Shown: positions 37,620 to 45,882 of the stretch, in pieces
How positions within the stretch are numbered: the first letter of the stretch is position 1
How the letters are laid out: the number at the start of each line of letters is the position of its first letter
Assembly: GCF_004154955.1 (NCBI RefSeq)
Contig: NZ_CP011524.1
Span: 1,860,001 to 1,924,000 of the forward strand
DNA: 64,000 bases
Origin: Intestinimonas butyriciproducens
GTDB taxonomy: Bacteria; Bacillota; Clostridia; Oscillospirales; Oscillospiraceae
Reading direction: 5' to 3'
Translations under genes and position numbers: made by a program
Notes under the pieces: model-generated
What the model saw: the letters and a program-made list of their open reading frames with translations, nothing else
The model's database searches: none
What the model was told of the DNA's origin: nothing

Positions 37620-37872
37620 TCCCGAAACTGTATGAAACAGTTTCGGGACGGAAAAATTCCGCGGTACCACCCAAACGTTGCCGCCTCGTCCTTGAGACGG
37701 CCTCTTGGCTCCCTTAACGCGGGAATGCGTGGAGCCCTCCTCCCTCTGCGGAACTCGAACCCCCGGCTCGGTAAGTGTTGCGCATCCCCATCCTGCCGGA
37801 CCGGGCTCTCAGTCGGTGACCCGGATTCTCTGGCGGCCCTCATAGGGCGCGGTCTTCGTCATTGCCTTTGTT
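37620..37872 (-). ncRNA. T-box riboswitch controlling aspS-gatCAB
   Basis: A leader of about 250 bases between promoter and aspS. The T-box sequence GGGTGGTACCGCGG is at 37659-37672 (minus strand). A terminator (37620-37631 with 37637-37648, then a run of T) follows. Stem I has the AG-bulge region and, on its 3' side, an AAC at 37777-37779 followed by A, the expected position for the specifier. AAC would read tRNA(Asn), consistent with the operon making Asn-tRNA(Asn). The T-box identity is certain; the specifier call is moderate because the Stem I fold was done by eye. Confidence 0.92.
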
Positions 37873-37878
37873 GTGGGT

Positions 37879-37907
37879 AGTATATGCGCTTTTCAAAAAA
37901 ATGTCAA
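37879..37907 (-). promoter_or_regulatory. Consensus promoter for the T-box operon
   Basis: On the minus strand TTGACA (37902-37907) and TATACT (37879-37884) with 17-base spacing. Confidence 0.85.
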
Positions 37908-37953
37908 CCGTCATTTTTGTCAAAAGCGCAGATTTTCAATTGCCGTATTTTTG

Positions 37954-37962
37954 TGGTATAAT
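37954..37962 (+). promoter_or_regulatory. Extended -10 promoter for the uracil-DNA glycosylase gene
   Basis: TGG followed by consensus TATAAT (37957-37962). The -35 is poor (TTTCAA at 17 bases). It lies 58 bases before the ATG and is divergent from the T-box promoter. Confidence 0.6.
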
Positions 37963-38020
37963 GTCAATTACCGTCGTATCACAAGACTGTTATCCTACCA
38001 AAGAAACGGGGAATCCATAT

Positions 38021-38587
38021 ATGCTGAATTGGACGGAACTGGAGTCTGCCTGCCGCTCCTGCCAAAAGTGCGCCCTCTGTGAGACCCGGCACAACGTGGT
38101 CTTTGGCGAGGGGAACCGGGATGCCGAGGTCATGTTCATCGGCGAGGGTCCGGGTGAACAAGAGGACCTGACGGGGCACCCCTTTGTGGGCCGCGCCGGT
38201 CAGTTCCTGGACGATATGCTCTCCATCATCGACCTAGACCGCTCCCAATACTTCATTGGCAATGTGGTCAAATGCCGTCCCCCACAAAATCGCGACCCGC
38301 TGAACGTGGAGATGGACGCATGCATCGGCTACCTCCGCAATCAGGTCGCGCTCATCCGACCGAAAATCATCGTCTGTCTGGGCCGCATTGCCGCCACCCG
38401 CCTCATTCGTGAGGATTTCAAGATCACCAAAGAGCACGGGCAATGGTTCGACAGGGCCGGCGTCCACATGATGGCGATCTACCACCCCTCCGCACTGCTC
38501 CGCGACCCCCGCAAGCGTCCGGAATCCTTCGAGGATCTCAAAAAGCTCCAGGCCAAAATCCGCGAGGTCTGCACCCACACTGGTTGA
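38021..38587 (+). CDS. Family 4-type uracil-DNA glycosylase
   Basis: Removes uracil from DNA in base excision repair. The 188-aa product has N-terminal cysteines ([10 protein letters not shown]) that, with later cysteines, form the [4Fe-4S] site of family 4 enzymes. The active-site motif GEGPGEQED is near residue 38, followed by PFVGRAGQ, and the C-terminal HPS motif is near residue 160. ATG 38021 is preferred over the upstream in-frame start at 37862, which lies before the promoter. Confidence 0.9.
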   Translation: MLNWTELESACRSCQKCALCETRHNVVFGEGNRDAEVMFIGEGPGEQEDLTGHPFVGRAGQFLDDMLSIIDLDRSQYFIGNVVKCRPPQNRDPLNVEMDACIGYLRNQVALIRPKIIVCLGRIAATRLIREDFKITKEHGQWFDRAGVHMMAIYHPSALLRDPRKRPESFEDLKKLQAKIREVCTHTG

Positions 38588-38707
38588 GCCTCGGTCAGAG
38601 ATTGCGAAAGCACCCCGCCGGCGGCCCCTATTCTCCCTGTTCGGGCAGGCCCGCTCCTTTTCCTCCGCGCCGCATCACCGGCATCATCTGCGTCAGGAGG
38701 CGATCCC

Positions 38708-39391
38708 ATGCATCAAAAACAGCGTCAGATGTCCGAGACCTTCCGCCTGGGCGCCTTGCTCACGGTCGTGGGCGGTTTTCTGGACACCTATACCTATCTC
38801 TCCCGGGGCGGCGTCTTTGCCAACGCCCAGACCGGCAACATCGTTCTGCTGGGGCTCAGCCTGGCGCAGGGAAACTATGAAATGCTGCTCCACTATCTCA
38901 TCCCCATTCTGGCCTTTGCCGCCGGCGTCATGGTCACCGACATGGTCCGGGCCCACTTCCGCCCCAGGCCGGCCATCCACTGGCGGCAGCTCATCGTCGC
39001 CGCGGAATTTCTCATCCTGCTGATGGTGGCTTATGTCCCTCCGGGCCGGTGGGACGCGGCCGTCAATGTGGCCGTTTCTTTCGTCTGCGCCATGCAGGTG
39101 GAGAGCTTCCGGAAGATCCGAGGCAACGCCGTCGCCACCACCATGTGTACCGGCAATCTCCGCAGCGGCACCGCCCTGCTCTTCCACGGCCTTCACACCC
39201 GGGACCGTGGGGCGCTCCGTCAGGCCCTTCAATACTATGGCATCATTCTCTTCTTCATCCTGGGCGCTGCGCTGGGGGTCTGGTGTACGGAGCTGCTGTC
39301 CGGACGGGCCGCACTCGTATGCTGTCTTCTCCTGCTTACCGCCTTTTGCAGCATGTTCATCCGTGTCGAAGAGGACGCCTCGGCTTCCTGA
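38708..39391 (+). CDS. DUF1275 (YoaK family) membrane protein
   Basis: A 227-aa integral membrane protein with about six hydrophobic segments. Family hallmarks are GGFLDTYTYL near residue 22, ANAQTGNIVLLG near 40 and the later TGNLRSG near 150. The function of YoaK proteins is unknown. GGAGGCGATCCC precedes the ATG. It is followed by the convergent alcohol dehydrogenase remnant after 15 bases. Confidence 0.86.
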   Translation: MHQKQRQMSETFRLGALLTVVGGFLDTYTYLSRGGVFANAQTGNIVLLGLSLAQGNYEMLLHYLIPILAFAAGVMVTDMVRAHFRPRPAIHWRQLIVAAEFLILLMVAYVPPGRWDAAVNVAVSFVCAMQVESFRKIRGNAVATTMCTGNLRSGTALLFHGLHTRDRGALRQALQYYGIILFFILGAALGVWCTELLSGRAALVCCLLLLTAFCSMFIRVEEDASAS

Positions 39392-39406
39392 GGGGGAGGC
39401 ACCGGG

Positions 39407-40258
39407 TCAGGTCCGGGCCCTCATGCTCTCTTTCAGGATGCCCACGATCTCCTCATGCGTCAGGGTCTTATACCCCCCCTCCATAAGGAAGGAGCCGTCC
39501 GCGATTCCGTCCAGCATATCCTCAGTGACCCCAAGCTCCCGGACGCTCATGACCAGCCCGAGCTCGCGCATATAGGCCTCCATCCGCTCCAGCCCTTCCA
39601 TGATATAGTCAGAGGTGTTGTCGTCCTCCCCGGAAAAATACTGCTCCAAGATGTGGGACATGATGTCGAAGAAGCCCGCCGTCATCTGGTATTTCGGCAG
39701 CGTGAAGGTAAAGACCGGGTTGAGGATGGAGAACTTGGGGAATACGTTGTCGCCGAATACGTGACCGATCTTCCGCTTTTGCCCGTGATGGGTGATCACC
39801 GAGCCGCCGTTCATCTCAGAGCCGGTACCGACCATGGTCAGCACGCAGCCCACCGGGATGATCTTGTTGTCCGCGTCCTCCATACGGAGATAATATTTCT
39901 CCCAGGGATCCTCCTCGCAATAAGCTGAGACGGAAACCGCCTTGGCATAATCACAGACCGATCCGCCGCCCACGGCCAGGATCAGTTCCACCTTGCCCTC
40001 CCGTGCCCGCCTGCATCCCTCGTAGAGCTTTTCCACCGTGGGATTGGGCATCACGCCGCCATCCTCAACGATCTCTTTGCCGCAGGCTTTGAGGATCACG
40101 ACGACACGGTCGTAGATCCCATTTTTCCGGATAGAGCCGCCGCCGTAGACCAGCAGCACGTTTTTGCCGTAGGCCGGAAGCTCCTTGCGGAGGCCCTCCA
40201 GCGAGTGCTCTCCAAAATAGAGCTTTGTGGGGTTTGAATAGCTGAAATCACCTAACAT
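39407..40258 (-). pseudogene. Iron-containing alcohol dehydrogenase with internal deletion
   Basis: The N-terminal ~210 residues match NAD(P)-dependent Fe-ADH (YqdH/BDH type): the start FSYSNPTKLYFG, GGGSIRKNG, AVGGGSVCDYAK and the first two metal ligands in GFFDIMSHILEQYF. After SDYIMEGL the sequence jumps in frame to ERMEAYMRELGL, the normal C-terminus. About 100 residues carrying the other two metal His ligands are missing (283 aa against ~388). The ATG at 40258 has AGGAGGAATTTTTG before it, so the gene may still be translated, but the enzyme should be inactive. The repeated Glu-Gly-Leu at both sides suggests deletion between short direct repeats. Confidence 0.8.
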
Positions 40259-40297
40259 CAAAAATTCCTCCTGTAAATCGCAATTGCTTTCGCAGCG

Positions 40298-41260
40298 CTA
40301 CAGAGCACCCACGACTCTGTGCGGAACATACAGTTCCTCCAGGTAGGAGACATCCTCCGCCGCAAGGGTTATGTTCAGCGCGCCTGCCGCGTCGTCAAAA
40401 TACTCCACCTTCGTCGCGCCTATGATGGGAGACGTCACGCCCTTTGCAAACTGCCAGGCCAGCGCGATCTGCGTCATTGTTGCGGCGTATTTTTCCGCCA
40501 GTTCCTGAACGCGTTTTACGATCCTGCGGTCGCTTTCCTGTGTGCTGTCGTACTTGGATGCGGCGACCTTATCCGTTCTGCTGCGCAGAGTATCCGCGCT
40601 CCACTCCGGCCGGGCCAGTCTCCCGGCGGCAAGTGGGCTGTACGGTGTGCGGGCGACATGCATCTGGTCGCAAATGGGAATCAGCTCCCTCTCGTCTTCC
40701 CGATACAACAGGTTGTAGTGGTTCTGCATGGAGACAAAGGGCGTCCAGCCGTGGTCCTTCGCACACATCTGCAATTGACAGAACTGGTATCCGTACATGG
40801 CGGAGGCCCCCAATGCCCGTACCTTCCCTGCCTTGACCAGGCTGTGGAGCGCCTCCATCGTCTCCTCCACCGGTGTATCAGAGTCAAAGCGGTGAATGAT
40901 ATACAGGTCCAGGTAGTCCGTTCCCAGGCGCCGGAGCGTACCGTTGATCTCCCGCAGGATCGCGGTCCGGGAGAGATGGCCTTCGTTAAAGTACACCTTG
41001 GAGGCCAGAACCACCTTATCCCTGGAAACATTGTTCTTGATGGCCCGTCCAAGGTACTCCTCACTGGTCCCCGCAGAATAGGTGTTTGCAGTGTCAAAAA
41101 AATTGATGCCGAGTTCCAGGGCATGCCTGATGATCTCTTCGCTTTTCTGCGGGTCCAGCGTCCATGCGTGCATCTTGCTTGCGGGGTCTCCGAAGCTCAT
41201 GCAGCCGACGCAGAGACGTGAGGCCCTGATATCCGAGCCGCCCAATTGCACATAGTCCAT
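40298..41260 (-). CDS. Aldo/keto reductase
   Basis: A 320-aa NADPH-dependent oxidoreductase of the AKR superfamily (TIM barrel). Tetrad residues are visible: Asp/Tyr in FFDTANTYSAG, Lys in VVLASKVYF, and His in LYIIHRFD. The C-terminal SPIIGATKVEYF region binds cofactor. ATG 41260 has AAGGAACGGAAGG upstream. Length is normal. It follows the truncated second reductase in the same direction and precedes the damaged Fe-ADH. Substrate is unknown. Confidence 0.9.
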   Translation of the reverse strand: MDYVQLGGSDIRASRLCVGCMSFGDPASKMHAWTLDPQKSEEIIRHALELGINFFDTANTYSAGTSEEYLGRAIKNNVSRDKVVLASKVYFNEGHLSRTAILREINGTLRRLGTDYLDLYIIHRFDSDTPVEETMEALHSLVKAGKVRALGASAMYGYQFCQLQMCAKDHGWTPFVSMQNHYNLLYREDERELIPICDQMHVARTPYSPLAAGRLARPEWSADTLRSRTDKVAASKYDSTQESDRRIVKRVQELAEKYAATMTQIALAWQFAKGVTSPIIGATKVEYFDDAAGALNITLAAEDVSYLEELYVPHRVVGAL

Positions 41261-41276
41261 CCTTCCGTTCCTTTCT

Positions 41277-41975
41277 TCAGTGCAGAGAGGTGAGGAATTC
41301 AACTGTGGCGGGGTCCTGATGAGAGAGAAACGCGCTGGTCCCCTCGTCAAGCCCCCGGATCGCCTCCATATCCGCTTCGGAGAGCGAGAAGTCGAACACG
41401 TCGAAATTTTCGGCCATACGCGCCTGATGCGTGGATTTCGGAATCACGACTACGTCACTCTGGATCAGGAAGCGGAGGATCGTCTGCGCGGCGCTCTTGC
41501 CGTACTTGCCTCCGATCTCCTGGATGACGGGGTTGGAGAACATCCCTTTTTTGCCCTCTGCAAAAGGCCCCCAGGATTCGTGCTGAACGCCGTATTTTTT
41601 CATGATCTCATGGGCCGCGCCCTGCTGCAGGAACGGATGGGTCCCCACCTGATTGACCGCGGGTGTGATCTCAACGAATTGACACAGGTCCACCAGCCTG
41701 TCCGGATAAAAATTGGAGACGCCGATGGCCCGGAGCTTTCCCTCCCGATATGCCTCTTCCATGGCGCGGTAAGTGCCGTAATAGTCATTGAAGGGCTGGT
41801 GGATCAGCATCAGATCGATGTAATCGCTCTTCAGTTTCCGCAGGGACTCCTCGATGGAGGCTTTTGCCTTTTCATAGCCGCCGTTTGAGATCCACACCTT
41901 GGTGGTGAGGAAAAGCTGGTCCCGGGCCACGCCGCATTTTGCGACCGCCGCGCCGACGCCTTCCTCTGCATCTTC
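41277..41975 (-). pseudogene. 5'-truncated aldo/keto reductase
   Basis: Reductase homology begins around AEEGVGAAVAKCG and continues through FLTTKVW, LMLIHQPF, AIGVSNFYPD and IPKSTHQARM to a normal C-terminus. The first ~55 residues, including the catalytic Asp and Tyr, are absent. The frame stays open into the antisense strand of the flavodoxin gene, so the ORF looks longer (to 42596), but that part has no reductase similarity. The junction near 41975 faces the 5' end of the flavodoxin. Confidence 0.75.
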
Positions 41976-42032
41976 TACCAGGATTCCGGATATTCCGACG
42001 GACTGCTCCCCCTGGGACGGATCGAGGCGGGA

Positions 42033-42593
42033 ATGGACCTGATCACAGAGATGGACGGTCCCTTCACCGCAACGCTGGAGGCAGCACCCAGCATCCTGGT
42101 CGCCTATTTTCCCTGCACCGGCAACACCGAGGCCGTAGCCGGGCGGCTGTCCGACATATTGGCAGCGGATCTCTATGAGATCGTGCCGGAGGACCCCTAC
42201 ACCTCCGCCGACCTCGATTACAGCGATCCCTCCAGCCGCGCCTCTCAGGAGCAGAATGACGCCGCCGCCCGTCCCGCCATCTCCGACGAGGTAACCGGCA
42301 TGGAGGGATACAACGTAGTCTTTCTGGGATATCCCATCTGGTGGGGGCAGGCTCCCCGGATCATCAGCACATTCCTGGACCACTATGATTTTGAAGGTAA
42401 GACCATCGTCCCCTTCTGCACCTCCGGCAGCAACGGCATCGGTGCCAGCGCGACCGATCTCCACGGTCTGGTGCCTTCCACCTCCTGGATCTCTGGCCGC
42501 CGTTTCAGCGGCACCGTCACGGCATCCGAGTTGGCCGAATGGGTATCTGAACTGTCCCTGCCCGAAGGCGCCGTCTCGGCCAAGGCTGCCTGA
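42033..42593 (+). CDS. Flavodoxin-like protein, probably N-terminally truncated
   Basis: A 186-aa flavodoxin. The FMN phosphate-binding loop is at FPCTGNTEAVA near residue 30, and YPIWWGQAPRI and PFCTSGSNGIG mark the other FMN-binding loops. Homologues often carry an N-terminal signal or lipoprotein segment, which is missing; the ~20 residues before the fold are unlike flavodoxin and the frame is open upstream into the reductase remnant. GAGGCGGGA before ATG 42033 is a weak ribosome site. The fold itself is complete. It lies in an oxidoreductase cluster. Confidence 0.75.
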   Translation: MDLITEMDGPFTATLEAAPSILVAYFPCTGNTEAVAGRLSDILAADLYEIVPEDPYTSADLDYSDPSSRASQEQNDAAARPAISDEVTGMEGYNVVFLGYPIWWGQAPRIISTFLDHYDFEGKTIVPFCTSGSNGIGASATDLHGLVPSTSWISGRRFSGTVTASELAEWVSELSLPEGAVSAKAA

Positions 42594-42662
42594 CATTTAA
42601 TAATGGGCGGCTCCTACCCCCTGCGGCAGTGCGCCGTCATGGATAAGGAGGAAGAAAAACAC

Positions 42663-43447
42663 ATGGATCGAGTGGAAGAGGCGCGCCGAACCCTTTTGGC
42701 GCTCTACGGTGGGAGTCACTCTCCGCTGGAGGAGAGTGATCCCGACTTTGCCGCCATCAAACAGCGGCTGGTCTATGGTGAGCTCTATGCGCAGGAGGCC
42801 CTGGACCCCGTTATGCGGGAGCTGATCCTTCTGGCTGTGGCCACCACAAACCAGACCATGTTCGAGGTGAAGCTCCACCCTGTGCCGCACTGCGGTCCGG
42901 CGCATCACCAGAGGCAGTCAAGGAGGCCGTCTATCACTGCGCACCTTATATCGGGCTTGGCAAGGCAGAGGCCGCTGCGGCTGCGGTCAACGAAGTTCTG
43001 CGGACGCAGGGCATCTCCCTCCCGCTGGCCAGTCAGCGCACAGTCTCCGAGGAGGAGCGGCTGACGGCCGGCATTGCCGCCCAGAAGTCCATTTTCGGCC
43101 CGCACATCGATGAAATGCGCGCCGCCGCCCCAAATGACCAAAAGCCGCTTCAGGACTATCTCTCCGCCTATTGCTTCGGCGATTTCTATACCCGCAGCGG
43201 GCTGGACATCCGGCAGCGTGAACTGCTGACCTTCAGCATCTTCTCCGCCCAAGGCGGATGTGAGAATCAAATCAAAGCGCATGCAGGCGGAAATGCGGCG
43301 GTGGGCAACGACAAACCCCTTCTTTTGGCCGCGCTGATGCTCTGTATGCCCTACATCGGATTCCCCCGTACCATGAATGCCCTGTCCTGCGTCGATCAGG
43401 TTCTCCCTGAGCCGCCGGAAGGGGACCGCCCCTCACCTCAGAAATGA
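42663..43447 (+). pseudogene. Carboxymuconolactone decarboxylase-like protein, frameshifted
   Basis: AAGGAGGAAG and ATG 42663 start a product reading normally to about NQTMFEVKLH (42880). There the frame is lost: after CACCCTGTG one base appears missing. The following frame reads AALRSGASPEAVKEAVYH and continues to 43447 through YCFGDFYTRSGLD and FSAQGGCENQIKAH, which is the second CMD/AhpD-like domain. A single inserted G would restore one ~260-aa protein with two CMD domains. This could be a real mutation or a base-calling error. Confidence 0.78.
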
Positions 43448-43469
43448 CACAAAATTGATGTCGCATCTG

Positions 43470-43513
43470 AAAAAGGCGAGGCCGTATGGATATCCATACG
43501 GCCTCGCCTTTTT
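43470..43513. terminator. Bidirectional terminator after the CMD-like gene
   Basis: A perfect 20-bp stem with A-run/T-run ends (43470-43489 with 43494-43513) and a 4-base loop. It begins the 310-base gap to 43757. Confidence 0.9.
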
Positions 43514-43650
43514 CAACGAATGGAGCGGTGAATGATGATTTGAAGACGCTTCATTTTCTTATAGCTGTTAGCAGATCACTTCGCTCGATGCTTGAAACGA
43601 AAGCTTTTTTCGGGGCTCCTTCACCGGCTTAGCCGGTGGTTTCCGTACCA

Positions 43651-43691
43651 AAGACCGGCAAGGCGGGCCTGGGGCCTACCTTGCCGGTCTT
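43651..43691 (+). terminator. Second hairpin with T-run
   Basis: A 13-bp stem (43651-43663 with 43679-43691) runs into TTTC. A further small hairpin lies at about 43622-43638. Between the two terminators (43514-43620) I see no gene. The stem is symmetric enough to serve the RNHCP gene on the minus strand too. Confidence 0.7.
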
Positions 43692-43757
43692 TTCAAATTC
43701 CACAGCCCCACCGGAACCGGCAGACCGGCCTCCGGACGACATAACTGGCCGCGCCGC

Positions 43758-44213
43758 TCATATCGATTCCGGCCTCTGCCCTTTCGCTGCCCTTATGGAG
43801 CCCTCTCCACCCATCAGGGCGGTCAGCTCCTCAATGCGTTCCAGTGGAAAGGGCGGAGCCGCCAGGGGCTTCAGCGCGATGGACATCAGCTTCATGGGGT
43901 TGTCATCGGCGGCCACGCGGTTGGAACTGAGCTTTCCACACCGGCGGCAGCGGTGGATCACCGCCCACTCCCCATTTTTCCGCACCCACACGCCCACCGG
44001 TTCCATGATCCCGCCACAGTCCGCCGCCCGGTCCCCGGGCGCTTCGTCCACATGGAGACTTGCAAGACAGTTCGGGCAGTGATTCCGATGTCCGCTCCCC
44101 GCCCCCTCCGGGACGACCAGCCGCCCGCAGACTTTGCAGGTAAAGCTGTCGGCGCAGGGATGGTCACGGTAGTAGCCCTTGGTATATCGAATTCTTTTGT
44201 TTTCCCGGTTCAA
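43758..44213 (-). CDS. RNHCP-domain zinc-ribbon protein
   Basis: A 151-aa small cytoplasmic protein named for the motif in HRNHCPNCLAS near residue 45. Four CxxC-type pairs (CKVCG, CPNC, CRRCG and a single Cys-Gly-Gly) suggest a zinc ribbon. The role of RNHCP proteins is unknown. The neighbours are unrelated (a P-loop protein and terminators). The upstream 44214-44336 holds a hairpin (GGGAGGTTT with AAACCTCCC). Confidence 0.85.
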   Translation of the reverse strand: MNRENKRIRYTKGYYRDHPCADSFTCKVCGRLVVPEGAGSGHRNHCPNCLASLHVDEAPGDRAADCGGIMEPVGVWVRKNGEWAVIHRCRRCGKLSSNRVAADDNPMKLMSIALKPLAAPPFPLERIEELTALMGGEGSIRAAKGQRPESI

Positions 44214-44336
44214 TTCAAATGCCTCCTAAAAAGCTCAGAAACACTTTTCGGGAGGTTTTGCGGAGATTTTAGTTTGCGCAAACCTCCCGGTCTGCCGCAA
44301 TCTCCGAATCACACAAATGCTTCAAATCAATTCTCC

Positions 44337-44831
44337 TCACAATTTCATGATCGCTTCCGCCGCCTGCTCGGCGGTCATCTCAGATACATCGACTTTAACT
44401 GTGCTCAGCCCCTCATAGAGCGGAACGCGGCTGAGGCTTCGCCCGATCACATCCGGCATTCGAATTCCGCGCTCCACATCCCTCTGCAGCCGCGCCGTGA
44501 GATGCGCCGCGTCGCAGACCAGGGATACGCTCTTCACAGAGCAGTCCTTCAGGTCCAGCCGCGCAAGAATACTGTCCAGGATGGACTGCTCATGCAGGAC
44601 CCAGCAGAAGATGATATTCTGAAAGGCAGAGCAGCCGAGGAAATTATACAGCAGATGGCAGATATTGTCCAGTACCATCGCCTTGGTCTCTTCCGTGATT
44701 TGAAAGGGGTGCATATCCCAGCACCAATCGCCGTCCAAGAATACGCTGTTTGGCAGCAGGACTTTCAGCCTCCTGCAGACCGTCGTCTTGCCCACCCCCA
44801 TAGCGCCGCCTACAAGATAGAGGGTTTTCAT
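44337..44831 (-). CDS. P-loop nucleotide kinase-like protein
   Basis: A 164-aa protein with Walker A GGAMGVGKTT at residues 8-17, a downstream acidic motif LDGDWCWDMHP where small-molecule kinases bind substrate, and a lid-like Arg-rich stretch (RLQRDVERGIRMPD). This fits the AAA_33/shikimate-kinase-like group. Substrate is not predictable; some relatives modify antibiotics or nucleosides. It appears intact and stands alone between the RNHCP gene and the MATE remnant. Confidence 0.75.
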   Translation of the reverse strand: MKTLYLVGGAMGVGKTTVCRRLKVLLPNSVFLDGDWCWDMHPFQITEETKAMVLDNICHLLYNFLGCSAFQNIIFCWVLHEQSILDSILARLDLKDCSVKSVSLVCDAAHLTARLQRDVERGIRMPDVIGRSLSRVPLYEGLSTVKVDVSEMTAEQAAEAIMKL

Positions 44832-44886
44832 GCCATTCGCCCCGTTCCGCCAGTTTCATCTATGATACCGTATGCCGGCCGCAGAG

Positions 44887-45148
44887 TCAACCCAACGCCT
44901 TCCCTCCGGACAGGTCCCTCGTATATCTGCACATCAGAAATACGACCAGAAAGGCCACGGCTGCCTCGGTGATCGGCATGGCCAACCATATGGCGTTTGC
45001 ACTAAGAAGCAGGGGCAGCGCATAGATCAGAAGCCCGCTCAAGACCAGGCCCCGGACTACAGACACCAGAAAGGACGCCCCCGGCTTCATCAGTGATTGA
45101 AAATAATAGGTGGAAAAAATATTAAGGGGCAGCAAGAGAACATTTGTC
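44887..45148 (-). pseudogene. 3' fragment of a MATE efflux transporter
   Basis: About 86 residues match the last transmembrane segments of MATE-family exporters (PLNIFSTYYFQSLMKPGASF, then two hydrophobic segments and a basic tail). The frame opens only a few codons earlier inside a terminator hairpin. The matching 5' fragment is at 45883-46014, so the middle ~320 residues have been replaced by the acetyltransferase island. Confidence 0.78.
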
Positions 45149-45150
45149 AA

Positions 45151-45181
45151 GGGGGATTTCACCCAAAAGATGAAATCCCCC
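45151..45181 (-). terminator. Hairpin after the acetyltransferase gene
   Basis: An 11-bp stem GGGGGATTTCA/TGAAATCCCCC (45151-45161 with 45171-45181) lies 30 bases past the acetyltransferase stop and marks the edge of the MATE 3' fragment. The T-run is short. Confidence 0.6.
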
Positions 45182-45210
45182 CCGATAAACTGGAATTTAT
45201 CAATCTTTAT

Positions 45211-45660
45211 TTATAGTAACAAAGCAAGCTCAATTTCATTCTCATCTTCATTTCCAGTTTCCCTAAAACCAAATTTATAATATAGATGCAGTGCAATGGA
45301 GTTATCTTTATTGCACGTTAAAGCTACTTTGTTAGATTGACCAAATGGTTTGGATGCAATATAATCCAGACATTTTCTTAAAGCAAGTTCTCCAAATCCC
45401 TGATGCTGATATGCAATATCAATCATCATATGCCAAATATTATACTCTGTGAGGTCATAATCATATATCACCATCACATAACCAACTATTGTATCATCAT
45501 TGAATATTCCAAAAGGAATACATTGGTTATAATATACATATGCTTGCGCTAAACTCCTGATTGGATTTGAAACAAATTGCTCTTGTTCCTTAGCCAATTT
45601 TAAGTTAAACGCCTGCATAAAGTTATTCTCGTCAATTCTCACTAATTCAATATTACTCAT
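45211..45660 (-). CDS. GNAT N-acetyltransferase (foreign-looking, AT-rich)
   Basis: A 149-aa acetyl-CoA-dependent acetyltransferase. The GNAT core is visible: PFGIFNDDTIVGYVMV, then IDIAYQHQGFGELALRKCL, the acetyl-CoA-binding loop, and NSIALHLYYKFGF. It resembles spermidine/BltD-like or antibiotic acetyltransferases; substrate is unproven. AGGAGGAATT precedes the ATG. Codon use is far more AT-rich than the neighbours, which indicates recent transfer. A 21-codon leader ORF and a hairpin lie upstream, as in drug-inducible resistance genes. Confidence 0.88.
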   Translation of the reverse strand: MSNIELVRIDENNFMQAFNLKLAKEQEQFVSNPIRSLAQAYVYYNQCIPFGIFNDDTIVGYVMVIYDYDLTEYNIWHMMIDIAYQHQGFGELALRKCLDYIASKPFGQSNKVALTCNKDNSIALHLYYKFGFRETGNEDENEIELALLL

Positions 45661-45679
45661 AATTCCTCCTGTTTGTTGT

Positions 45680-45708
45680 GGAGGGATTATAGCATATAAT
45701 CTCCCTCC
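45680..45708 (-). promoter_or_regulatory. Attenuator-like hairpin before the acetyltransferase
   Basis: Stem GGAGGG+ATTATA (45680-45691) with TATAAT+CCCTCC (45695-45708), a two-base bulge and a three-base loop. It contains the leader stop codon and ends ~12 bases before the acetyltransferase Shine-Dalgarno (45663-45668). One arm (CCCTCC) could also pair with that AGGAGG, giving an alternative fold. Confidence 0.6.
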
Positions 45709-45752
45709 AAATTTAATGTTTCAATCGTCATAAGATGATAGTTTCTATTCAT
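45687..45752 (-). CDS. Putative 21-aa leader peptide
   Basis: AAAGGAG nine bases before ATG 45752 opens a 22-codon frame (begins MNRNYHLM, ends GDYML) whose TAA falls inside the hairpin at 45680-45708. The arrangement of short leader ORF, hairpin and resistance-type gene matches ribosome-stalling attenuation known for erm and cat genes. Expression is not shown. A weak -10 (TATACT) lies upstream. Confidence 0.5.
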   Translation of the reverse strand: MNRNYHLMTIETLNLEGDYML

Positions 45753-45882
45753 AATGAACATCTCCTTTCGGTTCAGTATATCTATATAAACACAAACGTG
45801 TAATTGTATCGCTGCAAATTCCAGTTTGTCGATTTGTCACGAGCCAAATATACCACAACTGGGAATGACATTCAACCCTCAT

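Noticed and set aside
41976-42596. Minus-strand extension of the reductase ORF as a fusion protein
   Set aside because: The extension is antisense to the flavodoxin coding sequence and shows no reductase or other domain similarity.
43514-43650. Possible tRNA or small RNA gene between the two terminators
   Set aside because: No cloverleaf, TPsiC-like GGTTCRA box or other recognised RNA signature was seen.
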